DNA of 64,000 nt, from NCBI GenBank assembly GCA_017523925.1, contig JAFWVQ010000026.1:1-64000 (forward strand). The letters run 5' to 3'. The translations under genes were made by a program, and so were the position numbers. Every line of letters starts with the position of its first letter. Within the stretch, counting starts at the first letter, position 1. Under the pieces are notes generated by a model. The model was not told the DNA's origin and searched no databases. It was given only the letters and a program-made list of their open reading frames with translations. Positions 50,660-60,575 of this stretch are shown piece after piece. This DNA comes from Clostridia bacterium. Its GTDB lineage: Bacteria > Bacillota > Clostridia > Christensenellales > CAG-138.

Positions 50660-50753
50660 TCGCGCTTGAACGAGCCCGCTCGTTATCGGGGTCAATACAA
50701 AAACCATACAGTATTAAACAAAACAGGAATACAGCAAAACAGAGGTACAGGAA

Positions 50754-51869
50754 ATGGACAGCAAACGACTTATCGAGCTTAAGAACGTTTCGAAGGAATA
50801 CGACGGCGATCTTGCACTCAAGGATATCAACCTCTACATCCGCGACGGCGAGTTTCTGACCCTGCTCGGCCCCTCGGGCTGCGGCAAAACGACCCTTCTG
50901 CGCCTTATCGCCGGCTTCATCATGCCCACCACAGGGCAGATACTCATGGACGGCAAGGATCTTGTTTCGATCCCGCCGTATAAGCGCAGGGTCAACACGG
51001 TTTTCCAGAAATACGCGCTGTTCCCCCATCTCAACGTATTCGACAACGTTGCCTTCGGCCCCGACCTTAAAAAGATGCCCAAGGCAAAGATAAAGCAAAA
51101 AGTGACCGAGATGCTCGAGCTTGTGAACCTTTCGGGCTATGAGGAACGCTATATCGAGCAGCTCTCCGGCGGCCAGCAGCAGCGCGTTGCCATCGCACGC
51201 GCGCTGTGCAACGAGCCCGAGGTGCTTCTGCTCGACGAACCGCTCGGCGCGCTCGATCTCAAGCTTCGAAAGGGCATGCAGATAGAGCTCAAGAAGATGC
51301 AGAAGAAGCTCGGCATAACCTTCATCTACGTTACGCACGATCAGGAGGAGGCGCTCACCATGAGCGACACCATCGTGGTAATGAACAAGGGCGTTATCCA
51401 GCAGATCGGCACTCCCATCGACGTTTACAACGAGCCGAAGAACCGCTTCGTTGCAAGCTTCATCGGCGAGAGCAACATCTTCGAGGGCACGATGATCCGC
51501 GATTATCTCGTGAACATCCACGGCATCGACTATGAATGCGTGGACGCGGGCTTCGGCGAGGATCAGCCGGTGGACGTGGTCATCCGCCCCGAGGACGTGG
51601 ACTTCGTGCCGGTCGGCAAGACCGCACTTCAGGGCGTTGTGACGAACGTTATCTTCATGGGCGTTCACTATGAATTCAGCGTTGACTGCGGCGGCAAGAA
51701 CTGGAGGGTGCAGTCCACGGACTTCGTTCCCGTCGGCGAGAGGGTCGGCATCGAAGTGGTTCCGGACGCGATCCAGATCATGAAGAGCGACCGCGATTGC
51801 GGCATCCCCACCACCGAGGGCGTTGCGAGCGCCTTTGAAGCGGATAAAGAGGCGGTGAGCGAAGAGTGA
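50754..51869 (+). CDS. potA: Spermidine/putrescine ABC transporter, ATP-binding protein
   Basis: A 371-residue import ATPase. Walker A is [10 protein letters not shown], followed by the Q-loop region [14 protein letters not shown], signature [15 protein letters not shown], Walker [12 protein letters not shown] and switch [14 protein letters not shown]-terminal TOBE-type regulatory domain (about 265-345, [12 protein letters not shown]) follows. First transporter gene of potABCD; its stop overlaps the potB GTG start. Confidence 0.95.
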   Translation: MDSKRLIELKNVSKEYDGDLALKDINLYIRDGEFLTLLGPSGCGKTTLLRLIAGFIMPTTGQILMDGKDLVSIPPYKRRVNTVFQKYALFPHLNVFDNVAFGPDLKKMPKAKIKQKVTEMLELVNLSGYEERYIEQLSGGQQQRVAIARALCNEPEVLLLDEPLGALDLKLRKGMQIELKKMQKKLGITFIYVTHDQEEALTMSDTIVVMNKGVIQQIGTPIDVYNEPKNRFVASFIGESNIFEGTMIRDYLVNIHGIDYECVDAGFGEDQPVDVVIRPEDVDFVPVGKTALQGVVTNVIFMGVHYEFSVDCGGKNWRVQSTDFVPVGERVGIEVVPDAIQIMKSDRDCGIPTTEGVASAFEADKEAVSEE

Positions 51870-52696
51870 AGCGAGTTCGCCTTTCCTATCCCTACGTATT
51901 CGTATGGATGCCGATCTTCATCATCGCTCCGATGCTGTTCGTGCTCTACTACGCATTCTTCCGCGACGGGCAGTTCACGCTTGAATATGCAAGAAGCGTT
52001 GTTGCGGAGGGCACCTACCTCGGCGCGTTCTGGAACTCCCTTTGGATAGCGCTTGCGACCACCGCCGCCTGCCTGCTTCTCGGCTATCCGGTGGCGTACA
52101 TCCTTTCAAACATGAAAAAGCGCACGGCGGCGCTCATCTCGCTGCTGTTCATCCTTCCCATGTGGATGAACATGCTGCTTCGAACGCTCGCATGGAAGCT
52201 GCTTCTTTTCGACGGCGGCGTTTTTCAGCAGGTGCTCTCGTTCTTCGGCGCGGGCAAGGTGCAGCTGCTCTACACCCCCGGTGCGGTGCTGCTTGCAACG
52301 ATCTACGACTTTCTTCCCTTCATGATCCTGCCCATCTACACCACGCTGCAGAAGCTCGACCGTTCGCTCGTTGAGGCGGCGCATGATCTCGGCGCGAACT
52401 CGGTTCAGACCTTCACCAAGGTCATCCTGCCGCAGTCCATCCCGGGCGTCATCTCCGGCATCACGATGGTGTTCGTTCCGGCGATGTCCACCTTCGCCGT
52501 TTCAACGATGCTCGGCGGCAAGCAGGTGATACTGCTGGGCGAGGTTATCGAGGAAAAATTCCTCTCCGGCACCGACAGCGTGCTCGGCGTCGGCTCCGCG
52601 CTCTCGCTGGTGCTGATCGTGCTCGTTATCCTGTCCATGGTGATAATGAACCGTATAGATAAGGACAATTCCGCTTCGGGAGGTACGCTCTGGTGA
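51866..52696 (+). CDS. potB: Spermidine/putrescine ABC transporter, permease PotB
   Basis: A 276-residue membrane protein with six helices and the cytoplasmic EAA loop ([20 protein letters not shown], about 170-190) that contacts PotA. The start is GTG at 51866, overlapping the potA stop by four bases (GTGA), so translation is coupled. potC overlaps its end in the same way. Confidence 0.94.
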   Translation: MKRVRLSYPYVFVWMPIFIIAPMLFVLYYAFFRDGQFTLEYARSVVAEGTYLGAFWNSLWIALATTAACLLLGYPVAYILSNMKKRTAALISLLFILPMWMNMLLRTLAWKLLLFDGGVFQQVLSFFGAGKVQLLYTPGAVLLATIYDFLPFMILPIYTTLQKLDRSLVEAAHDLGANSVQTFTKVILPQSIPGVISGITMVFVPAMSTFAVSTMLGGKQVILLGEVIEEKFLSGTDSVLGVGSALSLVLIVLVILSMVIMNRIDKDNSASGGTLW

Positions 52697-53517
52697 AAAG
52701 ATTATTAAGCTTTCTCAAGCACTCCTATATCGGGCTCATCGTATTGTTCATGTATCTGCCCATCGTGGTGATGATAGTGATGTCGTTCACCGAATCGAGG
52801 ACGGCCGTGCAGTGGAGGGGCTTCTCCTTCGGCGCGTACACAACGCTTTTCAAGGATCCGGACGTGCTGGACGCGCTGATAACGACGCTGGTCGTTGCCG
52901 CCGTTTCGAGCGTTGTTTCCACCCTGATCGGCACAGCTTCGGCGATCGGCCTGCACTCCATGAAGCGCCGCCCGCGCAAGGTGGTGGAATCCTTCACGCA
53001 GCTTCCGATGGTCAATCCCGATCTTGTTACCGGCGTTTCGATGATGCTGCTCTTCGCCTTCATCGGCATTAAGCAGAGCAACGGCCTTTTGAGGCTGATC
53101 ATCGCCCACACCACCTTCAACATCCCCTACGTCATCTTCTCGGTGCTGCCGAAGCTGCGCCAGAGCAGCGATTCGCTGTATGAGGCGGCGATGGATCTTG
53201 GGTGCAGCCCGTTTCAGGCGCTCACAAAGGTGGTTATACCGGACATCATGCCCGGCATAGTATCCGGCTTGATACTCGCCTTCACGCTGAGTATCGACGA
53301 TTTCGCGATCAGCCTTTTCACCGGCGGCACGAGCATGAACCTTTCCATGCTCATCTTCTCCAAGACCGCCAAAGGCGGCGTTCACACCAAGTTCTGCGCG
53401 CTGTCGGCGCTGATGTTCCTCGTTGTGGGCGTGCTGCTTCTTATCGTCAACCTCCGCAGCATCCACCAGGAGAAGGTGGCTGCGGAGCAGAAAAAGAAGG
53501 TTATGCGCAAGGCCTGA
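52693..53517 (+). CDS. potC: Spermidine/putrescine ABC transporter, permease PotC
   Basis: A 274-residue membrane protein with six helices and an EAA loop (YEAAMDLGCSPFQALTKVVI). Typical family stretches are YIGLIVLFMYLPIVVMIVMS and AFTLSIDDFAISLFTGG. The GTG start overlaps the potB stop by four bases. It pairs with PotB to form the translocation path. Confidence 0.94.
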   Translation: MKRLLSFLKHSYIGLIVLFMYLPIVVMIVMSFTESRTAVQWRGFSFGAYTTLFKDPDVLDALITTLVVAAVSSVVSTLIGTASAIGLHSMKRRPRKVVESFTQLPMVNPDLVTGVSMMLLFAFIGIKQSNGLLRLIIAHTTFNIPYVIFSVLPKLRQSSDSLYEAAMDLGCSPFQALTKVVIPDIMPGIVSGLILAFTLSIDDFAISLFTGGTSMNLSMLIFSKTAKGGVHTKFCALSALMFLVVGVLLLIVNLRSIHQEKVAAEQKKKVMRKA

Positions 53518-53586
53518 GCCTTCGCTTGACTGATAAATAAAAAACCGACCGCAGGGTCAACATCAATTTCGGAGGATAAAAACCAA

Positions 53587-54687
53587 ATGAAAAAAACCCT
53601 TTCCCTCGTTCTCTCGGCCATTCTCGTGCTTGCGCTCGCGCTCGGCGCCGCATGCAGCCCCAAGCAGCCCGATGACGGCAGCTCCCCCGCGCCGCAGGGC
53701 GACAGTGGCGACAAGACGCTGTATCTGCTGAACTGGGGCGATTATCTCGATCCCCAGGTCAAGGATGAGTTCAGGAAGAAGACCGGCATCACCGTTAAGG
53801 AAACGCCTGTTACGAGCAACGAGGAAATGATAATCAAGCTCGATACCGACGACTGCCCCTACGATCTCTGCATCCCTTCGGACTATGCCGTTGAGCGCCT
53901 CATCGCCAAGGGCAGGCTCGCCGAGATCAATTTCGACAACATCCCGAACATCTCGAACATCGACCCCGAGTTCCTGAAGCTCTCCGAGGTTTTCGATCCC
54001 GGCAACAAGTATTCCGTTCCCTACACCTGGGGCGTGCTCGGCATCCTCTACAACGTGAACATGGTCGATGAAGAGGACCTCGGCTCCTGGGATCTGCTTT
54101 GGAACGAGAAGTATTCCGGCAAGATCTTCATGTACAACAGCATCCGCGACTCCATGGCCGCCGCGCTCTGCAAGCTCGGCTACGACCTCAACACCGTTAA
54201 CGAGGACGAGATCAACGCCGCCGCCGATGAGCTTATCAAGGCAAAGCCCCTCGTTCGCGCATGGCTTAACGACGACGTTAAGGACAGCATGGTGCTCGGC
54301 ACCGGTGCCGCTGCGCTGGTTTACTCCGGCGACGCGGTTTGGAGCATGGATCCCGATGAGGGCAGCGACGAGCTCGAGTTCTTCGTTCCCAAGGAGGGCA
54401 GCAACGTTTACTTCGACAATATCGTTATCACCGCCAACAGCCCCCGCAAGGCGATGGCCGAGCAGTTCATCAACTTCCTGCTCGACGGCGATATCGCGAC
54501 CGTGAACACCGAGTATCTCGGCTACTCCTCCCCCAACACCCTCGTTCCCGACCTGATCGACGAATTCTTCCTCGATTGCTCCGCCTACAACATCAGCTCC
54601 GAGGACGTTGCCCGCTGCAAGATCTTCCACGATCTCGGCGACAAGATGAGCCTCTACGAGGCAGCTTGGAACAGGATCCACAAGTAA
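53587..54687 (+). CDS. potD: Spermidine/putrescine-binding lipoprotein
   Basis: A 366-residue solute-binding protein with a lipoprotein signal (ALALGAACSPKQ; Cys at about 23). The mature protein shows LYLLNWGDYLDPQV at the N-terminus, then CPYDLCIPSDYAVERL, VPYTWGVLGILYN, NSIRDSMAAALCKLGYDLNT, and AALVYSGDAVW in the ligand-binding cleft. It captures polyamine outside the membrane and delivers it to PotBC. The ATG follows GGAGG. A strong terminator follows at 54707. Confidence 0.95.
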   Translation: MKKTLSLVLSAILVLALALGAACSPKQPDDGSSPAPQGDSGDKTLYLLNWGDYLDPQVKDEFRKKTGITVKETPVTSNEEMIIKLDTDDCPYDLCIPSDYAVERLIAKGRLAEINFDNIPNISNIDPEFLKLSEVFDPGNKYSVPYTWGVLGILYNVNMVDEEDLGSWDLLWNEKYSGKIFMYNSIRDSMAAALCKLGYDLNTVNEDEINAAADELIKAKPLVRAWLNDDVKDSMVLGTGAAALVYSGDAVWSMDPDEGSDELEFFVPKEGSNVYFDNIVITANSPRKAMAEQFINFLLDGDIATVNTEYLGYSSPNTLVPDLIDEFFLDCSAYNISSEDVARCKIFHDLGDKMSLYEAAWNRIHK

Positions 54688-54706
54688 AAAACCGCTTTAC
54701 GCGTAT

Positions 54707-54731
54707 AAAAGCCCGCCTCGCGCGGGCTTTT
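54707..54731 (+). terminator. Terminator of potABCD
   Basis: AAAAGCCCGC, loop CTCGC, GCGGGCTTTT: a perfect 10-bp stem ending in T. Confidence 0.85.
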
Positions 54732-54813
54732 TGATTGAAGGGGTGCGGATGGGCGAAGCTCTGCGGGTCAAAACGGAAAAATGATTTTTGCATAAAACTT
54801 ATTCGGATCGGTC

Positions 54814-54842
54814 TTGACAAACCGCCCCAAATGAAATAAAAT
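54814..54842 (+). promoter_or_regulatory. Promoter of valS
   Basis: TTGACA (54814-54819), 17-base spacer, TAAAAT (54837-54842). The transcript would begin about 20 bases ahead of the T-box stem I. Confidence 0.8.
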
Positions 54843-54866
54843 AGACCGCAAGTTTAATACGGCGCT

Positions 54867-55125
54867 GACGAAGAGGAGTAACCCTTTTCCCGCAAAAGAG
54901 ATACCGCTCCACCGGCTGAAAGGGCGGTTTGCACAAGGAAAAGGGCGAAGGTCGCTTCCGAGCCTTCGGGGGTAGCAACCCGAACGTACACGCTGCGTTA
55001 AGGCGTTTGAGCGGGGTAAGTTTCCGTTTGTTGCCGTTGTTTTGACGGTTAAAAACGGAGTTTGCCCAACAAAGGTGGTACCGCGAGCGCACCTCTCGTC
55101 CTTTGGATCTGAGAGGTGCTTTTTC
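54867..55125 (+). promoter_or_regulatory. T-box leader of valS
   Basis: A full T-box riboswitch that senses uncharged tRNA. It opens with GACGAAGAGGAGTAA (stem I). The T-box sequence AGGTGGTACCGCG lies at 55073-55085. The terminator (GCACCTCTC 55089-55097, GAGAGGTGC 55111-55119, then a T-run) can be replaced by an antiterminator using the T-box. A GTC triplet at 54951-54953 in GAAGGTCGCTTC could be the valine specifier; its exact place in stem I was not modelled. The downstream valS supports tRNA-Val as ligand. Confidence 0.88.
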
Positions 55126-55195
55126 TTTTAGGCGGCCGCTTATCGGCTCGCCTATCATTCCCGGACGGTGAACAGAGAAACGGTCTGAAATGAGA

Positions 55196-55246
55196 GAATT
55201 CCGCCTGAATTCCGACCTCAACTATTCACTATCCACTATTCACTAA
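55196..55246 (+). repeat. Dispersed hairpin plus ACTATTC-repeat element, copy 3
   Basis: The hairpin GAATTC, CGCCT, GAATTC (55196-55212) is followed by CGACCTC and AACTATTCACTATCC, then ACTATTCACT. It lies between the T-box terminator and the valS ribosome binding site, so it is part of the valS mRNA leader. Confidence 0.65.
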
Positions 55247-55265
55247 AAATTGGAGGTACAGCAAA

Positions 55266-57935
55266 ATGTGCGAACACTGTTGCAACAAGGCCGGCATTGA
55301 GGAAATGCCGAAAACCTACGATCCCTCCGTTGTGGAGGACAGGCTCTATAAGATCTGGGAGGAGAGCGGCTATTTTCACTCCGCACCGAATCCCGATAAG
55401 CCCCCGTACTGCATAGTTATTCCCCCGCCGAACGTAACGGGGCAGCTTCACATGGGCCACGCGCTCGATGAAACCATGCAGGATATCCTGATAAGATACA
55501 AGCGCATGAGCGGCTTTGAAACGCTTTGGCTGCCCGGAACGGATCACGCTTCGATCGCGACCGAGGTTAAGGTTGTTGAAAAGCTTGCAAAGGAAGGGCT
55601 GACGAAGAAGGACATCGGCCGCGAGGCGTTTTTGGAGCGCGCATGGGATTGGAAGCATGAATACGGCGGACGCATCGTTTCCCAGCTTCGCAAGCTCGGT
55701 TCATCCTGCGATTGGGAGCGCGAGCGCTTCACGATGGACGAGGGCTGCAACCGCGCCGTAAACAAGGTTTTCGTGGACCTTTATAAAAAGGGCTGGATCT
55801 ATCGCGGCGACCGCATCGTGAACTGGTGCCCCTGCTGCAAGACCGCGCTTTCAAATGCGGAGGTAGAATTCGAGGAGCAGCCGAGTAATCTTTGGCATGT
55901 TCGCTACGATGCGCCCGATAAGAGCTATTCGATAATCTGCGCCACCACCCGCCCCGAAACGATCCTCGGTGATACGGGCGTTGCGGTCAACCCGAACGAT
56001 CCGCGCTATAAGGAGCTTGTGGGCAAGACCGTGGTCGTGCCGATCGTCGGAAGGGAGATCCCGATAGTTGCGGATGAATACGTTGAGCCCGAGTTCGGCA
56101 CGGGCGCTGTTAAGATCACCCCGAGCCACGATCCGAACGATTTCGAGGTCGGTCAGCGCACGGGGCTGCCGCAGATGTGCGTTTTCACGCTCGACGGGCA
56201 TATAAACGAGCTTGGCGGCAAGTACGAAGGGCTGACGACGAAGGAATGCCGCAAGGTGTTCGTTGAGGATCTTAAGGAATGCGGCGCGCTCGTTAAGATC
56301 GAGCCGTATAATCACAACGTCGGCACCTGCTACCGCTGCCATACGACCATCGAGCCGATGATAAGCAAGCAGTGGTTCGTTGAGATCAAGCATCTTGCCG
56401 AGCCCGCGCTCAAGGCGGTGGAGGACGGCAGGATAAAATTCGTTCCCGAAAGATACGTTCAAACCTATTATAACTGGATGCGCAATATCCGCGACTGGTG
56501 CATCTCGCGCCAGCTTTGGTGGGGGCATCAGATACCCGCGTGGTACTGCGAGGAGTGCGGCGAAACGATAGTTGAGGAAGAGGCGCCGCACACCTGCCCC
56601 AAGTGCGGAAGCGCGAAGCTCACCCGCGACGAGGACTGCCTGGACACCTGGTTCTCCTCCGGTATGTGGCCCTTCTCCACGCTCGGCTGGCCCGAAAAGA
56701 CCGAGGAGCTTAAATACTACTACCCCACCAGCACGCTCTCCACGGGCTACGATCTCATCTTCTTCTGGATCGCGCGCATGATAATGTTTGGCCTGTACGC
56801 GATGGACGATATTCCGTTTGACACGGTCTACATCCACGGCATGGTGCGCGACGAGCAGGGCAGGAAGATGAGTAAATCCCTCGGCAACGGCATCGACCCC
56901 TTGGAGATAATCCGCGATTACGGCGCGGACTCGCTGCGCTTCAGCCTCACCAGCGGCACTGCGGCGGGCACCGATATGCGCTATTCGCAGAAGAAGGTCG
57001 AGGCGGCAAGGAATTTCTGCAACAAGGTCTACAACGCATCGAGGTTCGTTATGATGAACCTCGGCGAGGGCGAGATCGGCGAGATCGACATGAGTATGCT
57101 CGATATCGCGGATAAGTGGATACTGCACAGGCTGAACGAGGTGGTTCGCGACGTTACGGCGAATATCGACTCCTTCGACCTGAACCTTGCTGTGGACAGG
57201 GCGTACAGCTTCATTTGGACGGAGTTCTGCGATTGGTACATCGAGATGGCAAAGCCCAGGCTCTACGGCGAGGACGAGGCGGCGAAGCAAAACGTTCGCG
57301 CCATTCTCGTTAAAGTGCTTTCGGTCAGCATGAAGTTGCTGCATCCGTTCATGCCGTTCATCACCGAGGATATCTACACCCGCCTGCCCGGAAGCGAGAA
57401 GACCATCATGCTTTCCGACTGGCCGAATGTGAACCCCGATTTCAGCTTCGAGAAGGAAGCGGATGCGATGGATCAGCTTATGGACATGGTGCGCCAGATA
57501 AGGAATATCCGCGCCGAGATGAACGTTCCTCCGTCCAAGAGGGCGCATACGATACTCGTTACCACCAAGGAGAACGAGGACGTTTGCAGGCAAGGCGCGC
57601 AGTATCTCAACAAGCTTGCGTTTGCAAGCACCGTTGAGGTGCGCTTCGATAAGGAGGGTATCGACAACAAGGCGGTTTCGGTGGTTTCCAAGCTCGGCGA
57701 GGTGTTCATCCCGATGAACGAGCTTATCGATGTAGATAAGGAGCTTGAGCGCCTTGAGAAGGAGCGCCAGCGCTGGGAGGGCGAGGTCGCAAGAGCGAAC
57801 GGCAAGCTCAGCAATCAGGGCTTCGTTGCAAAGGCACCCGAGAAGGTCATTGCCGAGGAAAAGGCGAAGCTTGAAAACGCCAAGGAGATGCTTGCGAAAG
57901 TTGAAGCGAGGATCGCCGAGATGAAGCATGACTAA
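55266..57935 (+). CDS. valS: Valine-tRNA ligase
   Basis: An 889-residue class I synthetase. The HIGH-type motif is PPPNVTGQLHMGHALD (about 45-60), the KMSKS motif is MSKSLGNGIDPLEI (about 533), and the editing domain has TTRPETILGDTGVAV. A zinc-binding ribbon (CEECGETIVEEEAPHTCPKC) lies at about 425-445, and a C-terminal coiled coil (about 820-885, DKELERLEKERQRWEGEVAR) binds the tRNA. The ATG at 55266 follows GGAGGT; it gives a short Cys-rich N-terminal extension (MCEHCCNKAG) before the usual MPKTYDPS. Controlled by the T-box upstream. Confidence 0.96.
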   Translation: MCEHCCNKAGIEEMPKTYDPSVVEDRLYKIWEESGYFHSAPNPDKPPYCIVIPPPNVTGQLHMGHALDETMQDILIRYKRMSGFETLWLPGTDHASIATEVKVVEKLAKEGLTKKDIGREAFLERAWDWKHEYGGRIVSQLRKLGSSCDWERERFTMDEGCNRAVNKVFVDLYKKGWIYRGDRIVNWCPCCKTALSNAEVEFEEQPSNLWHVRYDAPDKSYSIICATTRPETILGDTGVAVNPNDPRYKELVGKTVVVPIVGREIPIVADEYVEPEFGTGAVKITPSHDPNDFEVGQRTGLPQMCVFTLDGHINELGGKYEGLTTKECRKVFVEDLKECGALVKIEPYNHNVGTCYRCHTTIEPMISKQWFVEIKHLAEPALKAVEDGRIKFVPERYVQTYYNWMRNIRDWCISRQLWWGHQIPAWYCEECGETIVEEEAPHTCPKCGSAKLTRDEDCLDTWFSSGMWPFSTLGWPEKTEELKYYYPTSTLSTGYDLIFFWIARMIMFGLYAMDDIPFDTVYIHGMVRDEQGRKMSKSLGNGIDPLEIIRDYGADSLRFSLTSGTAAGTDMRYSQKKVEAARNFCNKVYNASRFVMMNLGEGEIGEIDMSMLDIADKWILHRLNEVVRDVTANIDSFDLNLAVDRAYSFIWTEFCDWYIEMAKPRLYGEDEAAKQNVRAILVKVLSVSMKLLHPFMPFITEDIYTRLPGSEKTIMLSDWPNVNPDFSFEKEADAMDQLMDMVRQIRNIRAEMNVPPSKRAHTILVTTKENEDVCRQGAQYLNKLAFASTVEVRFDKEGIDNKAVSVVSKLGEVFIPMNELIDVDKELERLEKERQRWEGEVARANGKLSNQGFVAKAPEKVIAEEKAKLENAKEMLAKVEARIAEMKHD

Positions 57936-57945
57936 AAGCTGTGAT

Positions 57946-57976
57946 GCCCGACGGCTTTTCGAGCCGTCGGGCTTTT
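57946..57976 (+). terminator. Terminator of valS
   Basis: GCCCGACGGC (57946-57955) and GCCGTCGGGC (57963-57972), perfect 10-bp stem, then TTTT. Confidence 0.85.
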
Positions 57977-58088
57977 GCCGCTTTGATCACGAGACCCGCA
58001 GCAGCCCAATGGACGAATGGTATGATCAATAAACCTAAACCGTTTTCCGAAGCAGCGCTGCCGCTTAAGCAAGAGAGGAGGCTTTATT

Positions 58089-59170
58089 ATGGCGCAGATG
58101 TTTAAAACCGGTGAATTTGCAGATCTTTTTAGCGCAGAGCGCGGCGGAACCGATGCCGCCGACTGTTCGTCAGACAGCAAATACGATGCCGCGCCTGCTT
58201 TATTATCCAAAGAAGAGAGCAAGATTTATTACACTCACATACATTTGCCCTCAATGGTCAGGCTTGAGGCATGTACGCTTTGCCAGCTTCGCTGCGCAGG
58301 CTGCGGTGTTCAAAAAGGCGGGAATGACGGCCTCGGAAGAGGGTATCTCACGATTGAAAACTTTACAAGATTCTGCGATATGAACCCGTTCGTTCGGCGT
58401 ATCGAGCTTTCAAACTACGGCGAGATATTTCTGAACCCCGATCTTGTGAAGATCATGCATCATGCAAAGAAAAAGGGCATTCTGCTTTCTGCCCACAACG
58501 GCTCGAACTTCAATACCGTCAGCGACGAGCAGATGCTGGCACTGGTCGAAACCGGCTTCCGCAGCATCAGCTTATCCATAGACGGCGCTTCTCAGCAGAC
58601 CTATTCAAAATATCGTATCGGCGGAGATTTCGATCGGGTGATAGAAAACATTCGCAAGCTGCTGGCGCTCAAAAAGGAAGCGGGGAGTGAGTACCCGGAG
58701 CTCAGTTGGCAGTTTATACTAATGGAGCATAACGAGCTTGACATCGGAAAAGCTAAGGAGCTGGCAGCTGAGCTTGGGATCCCGATCCGCTTCAAGTACA
58801 ATTGGGATCCATCCTACAAGCCGATCCACAGGGAATACATTATGCGTGAAACGGGACTTGGCGAATTAACGGTCGCGGAAAGCCGCGCCAATCACAAGTT
58901 CGATCCTTATGAATTCTTTTGCTATCAGATTTTTTTCACTCCGCAGATCAATTGGGACGGCAGACTGCTCGGGTGCAGCCGCAACAGATACGCCACGTTC
59001 GATGTAAACGTGTTTGAAGTCGGCCTGGCAAAGGCGCTGCGCTCGCCCGGATACATTGCCGCAAAGGAATGCCTTTTGCGCTGCATCCGGACAAAGAGAA
59101 GTACGGAGACTGCATCTGCTTCAGCTGCAAGGAGCGTGTAAAAAGAGAGGCGTCCTACACGGGAAAGTAA
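58089..59170 (+). pseudogene. Radical SAM/SPASM-type protein with a frameshift near the C-terminus
   Basis: The open frame (58089-59141, 350 residues) has a radical SAM core. The cluster motif is CQLRCAGC (about 62-72), followed by RIELSNYGEIFLNPDLVKI, ISLSIDGASQQTYSKYRIGG and FFTPQINWDGRLLGCSRN. The last 25 or so residues of this frame (RTKRSTETASASAARSV) look random. The minus-one frame over the same bases encodes HPDKEKYGDCICFSCKERVK and ends at 59170. That frame carries the Cys pair expected for a SPASM/twitch C-terminus. A single-base loss at about 59060-59080 explains it; sequencing error or programmed frameshifting are alternatives. The gene lies in a lower-GC patch. Its substrate is unknown. 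Confidence 0.75.
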
Positions 59171-59238
59171 AATACAGCCTAAATCGTGCATGTGCCGCCG
59201 GAGGGCGCGCTTCAAACGCCCGCATTGCATGATATAGC

Positions 59239-59267
59239 TTGCATTTCCCGCGCTTTTAGTGTATAAT
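59239..59267 (+). promoter_or_regulatory. Promoter of the LD-carboxypeptidase gene
   Basis: TTGCAT (59239-59244), 17-base spacer, TATAAT (59262-59267), about 33 bases ahead of the ATG. Confidence 0.7.
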
Positions 59268-59300
59268 ACCGCTCAATTAATCCTGTTTGGGGAGGTAAAA

Positions 59301-60335
59301 ATGATAAAGAATATCCGAATAGTCAGCCTTTCTAAGGGCATCATCGGCGAAAGCTACGTTAAGCACGAAGTGGATATCGGCGTTCGCCGCCTTGAGGAAT
59401 TCGGACTGAACGTAAGCTTCTCGAAGCACGCGCTGATGGGAAAAGAGTATATCGAAAACCACCCCGAAGCGCGCGCCGCCGATCTTATAGAGGCGTTTTG
59501 CGACAAGAGCGTGGATATGATACTCTGCGCGATAGGCGGCACGGACACCTACCGCCTTCTTCCCCATCTTTTTGGAAACGATGAGCTGAAAAACGCGGTG
59601 CGCGGAAACTATAAGCCGTTTCTCGGTTTTTCCGACACCACGATAAACCATCTCATGCTCCACAAGCTCGGCGTGAACACCTTTTACGGGCAGAGCTTTC
59701 TTGCGGATATCTGCGAGCTCGATAAAGAGATGCTGCCCTATACGAAGAAGTATTTCGAGGAGCTTATCAATACGGGTACGATACGCGAGGTAACGCCGAG
59801 CGAGGTTTGGTACGATGAGCGCACCGATTTCGGAGTTTCCGCAGTCGGGACCCCCTGCCTAGAGCATAAGAACGGCGGCTTCGAGCTTCTGCGCGGAAAG
59901 AGCAGCTTCTCGGGCAAGGTGCTCGGCGGCTGCATCGATACTCTCTATGATATTTTCACCGTGACCTATCACCCCGATATGCCCGAGACCTGCGCGAAAT
60001 ATGAGCTTTTCCCCACCGCCGAGGATTGGCGCGGTCGGATACTTCTGCTTGAATCGAGCGAGGAAAGACCGGAGCCCGAGAAGTTCAGAGCCGCGCTCGA
60101 ATGCTTCAAGGATAAGGGCGTTTTCGACGGGATAAGCGGCATACTCGTCGGAAAGCCGCAGGACGAGGTTTATCACGAAGAATACAAAAAGGCGCTGCTT
60201 GAGGTAGTGCCGGAGCATATCCCGATACTCTGCAATATCAGCATCGGCCACGCAAAGCCGAGATGCATAATTCCGTTTGGAGTTACCGCGCATGTTGACG
60301 CGGAGAAGCAGATCATTCGTTTTTATGAAGAATAA
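59301..60335 (+). CDS. S66-family LD-carboxypeptidase / MccF-like peptidase
   Basis: A 344-residue serine peptidase of family S66. Characterised members remove D-Ala from tetrapeptide stems (LdcA) or cleave microcin C-type compounds (MccF). The nucleophile elbow region is DMILCAIGGTDTYRLLPHL, then FLGFSDTTINHLMLHKLG. The C-terminal Glu/His part has LLLESSEERPEPEKFRAALE, GILVGKPQDEVYHEE and CNISIGHAKPRCIIPFG. The substitution patterns are closer to MccF-like than to classical LdcA, but I cannot decide. The start at 59301 follows GGGGAGG; the longer reading starts in the promoter. No membrane helix or signal. Confidence 0.88.
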   Translation: MIKNIRIVSLSKGIIGESYVKHEVDIGVRRLEEFGLNVSFSKHALMGKEYIENHPEARAADLIEAFCDKSVDMILCAIGGTDTYRLLPHLFGNDELKNAVRGNYKPFLGFSDTTINHLMLHKLGVNTFYGQSFLADICELDKEMLPYTKKYFEELINTGTIREVTPSEVWYDERTDFGVSAVGTPCLEHKNGGFELLRGKSSFSGKVLGGCIDTLYDIFTVTYHPDMPETCAKYELFPTAEDWRGRILLLESSEERPEPEKFRAALECFKDKGVFDGISGILVGKPQDEVYHEEYKKALLEVVPEHIPILCNISIGHAKPRCIIPFGVTAHVDAEKQIIRFYEE

Positions 60336-60365
60336 AGAAGCCTTGGGATGATCCACATTATTGCA

Positions 60366-60394
60366 AGCGCCGTCCGAGCAAGGGCGGCGTTTTT
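60366..60394 (+). terminator. Terminator after the S66 peptidase gene
   Basis: CGCCGTCC (60368-60375), loop GAGCAA, GGGCGGCG (60382-60389) with one G-U pair, followed by five T. Confidence 0.75.
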
Positions 60395-60461
60395 GATGCT
60401 GCTTGATGCGGGCTTCGGCTAATCGCAATCGAACGGTTTTGGGTTTTGCCCGAGATCGGTA

Positions 60462-60490
60462 TTGAACCGAGGCGCGAAATGATGTATAAT
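60462..60490 (+). promoter_or_regulatory. Promoter of the NlpC/P60-like gene
   Basis: TTGAAC (60462-60467), 17-base spacer, TATAAT (60485-60490). Confidence 0.75.
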
Positions 60491-60575
60491 TTGTAGACCG
60501 GTGTTTTATGCGCTCATTTTGATGCGGCGGCACCGAACGGGTCCTAAGGATCCCGAGAACAGGGAATACGACCTT

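Noticed and set aside
55851..57929. Long minus-strand open frame (692 codons) opposite valS
   Set aside because: Antisense shadow of valS; no ribosome binding site, no domain, composition typical of a shadow frame.
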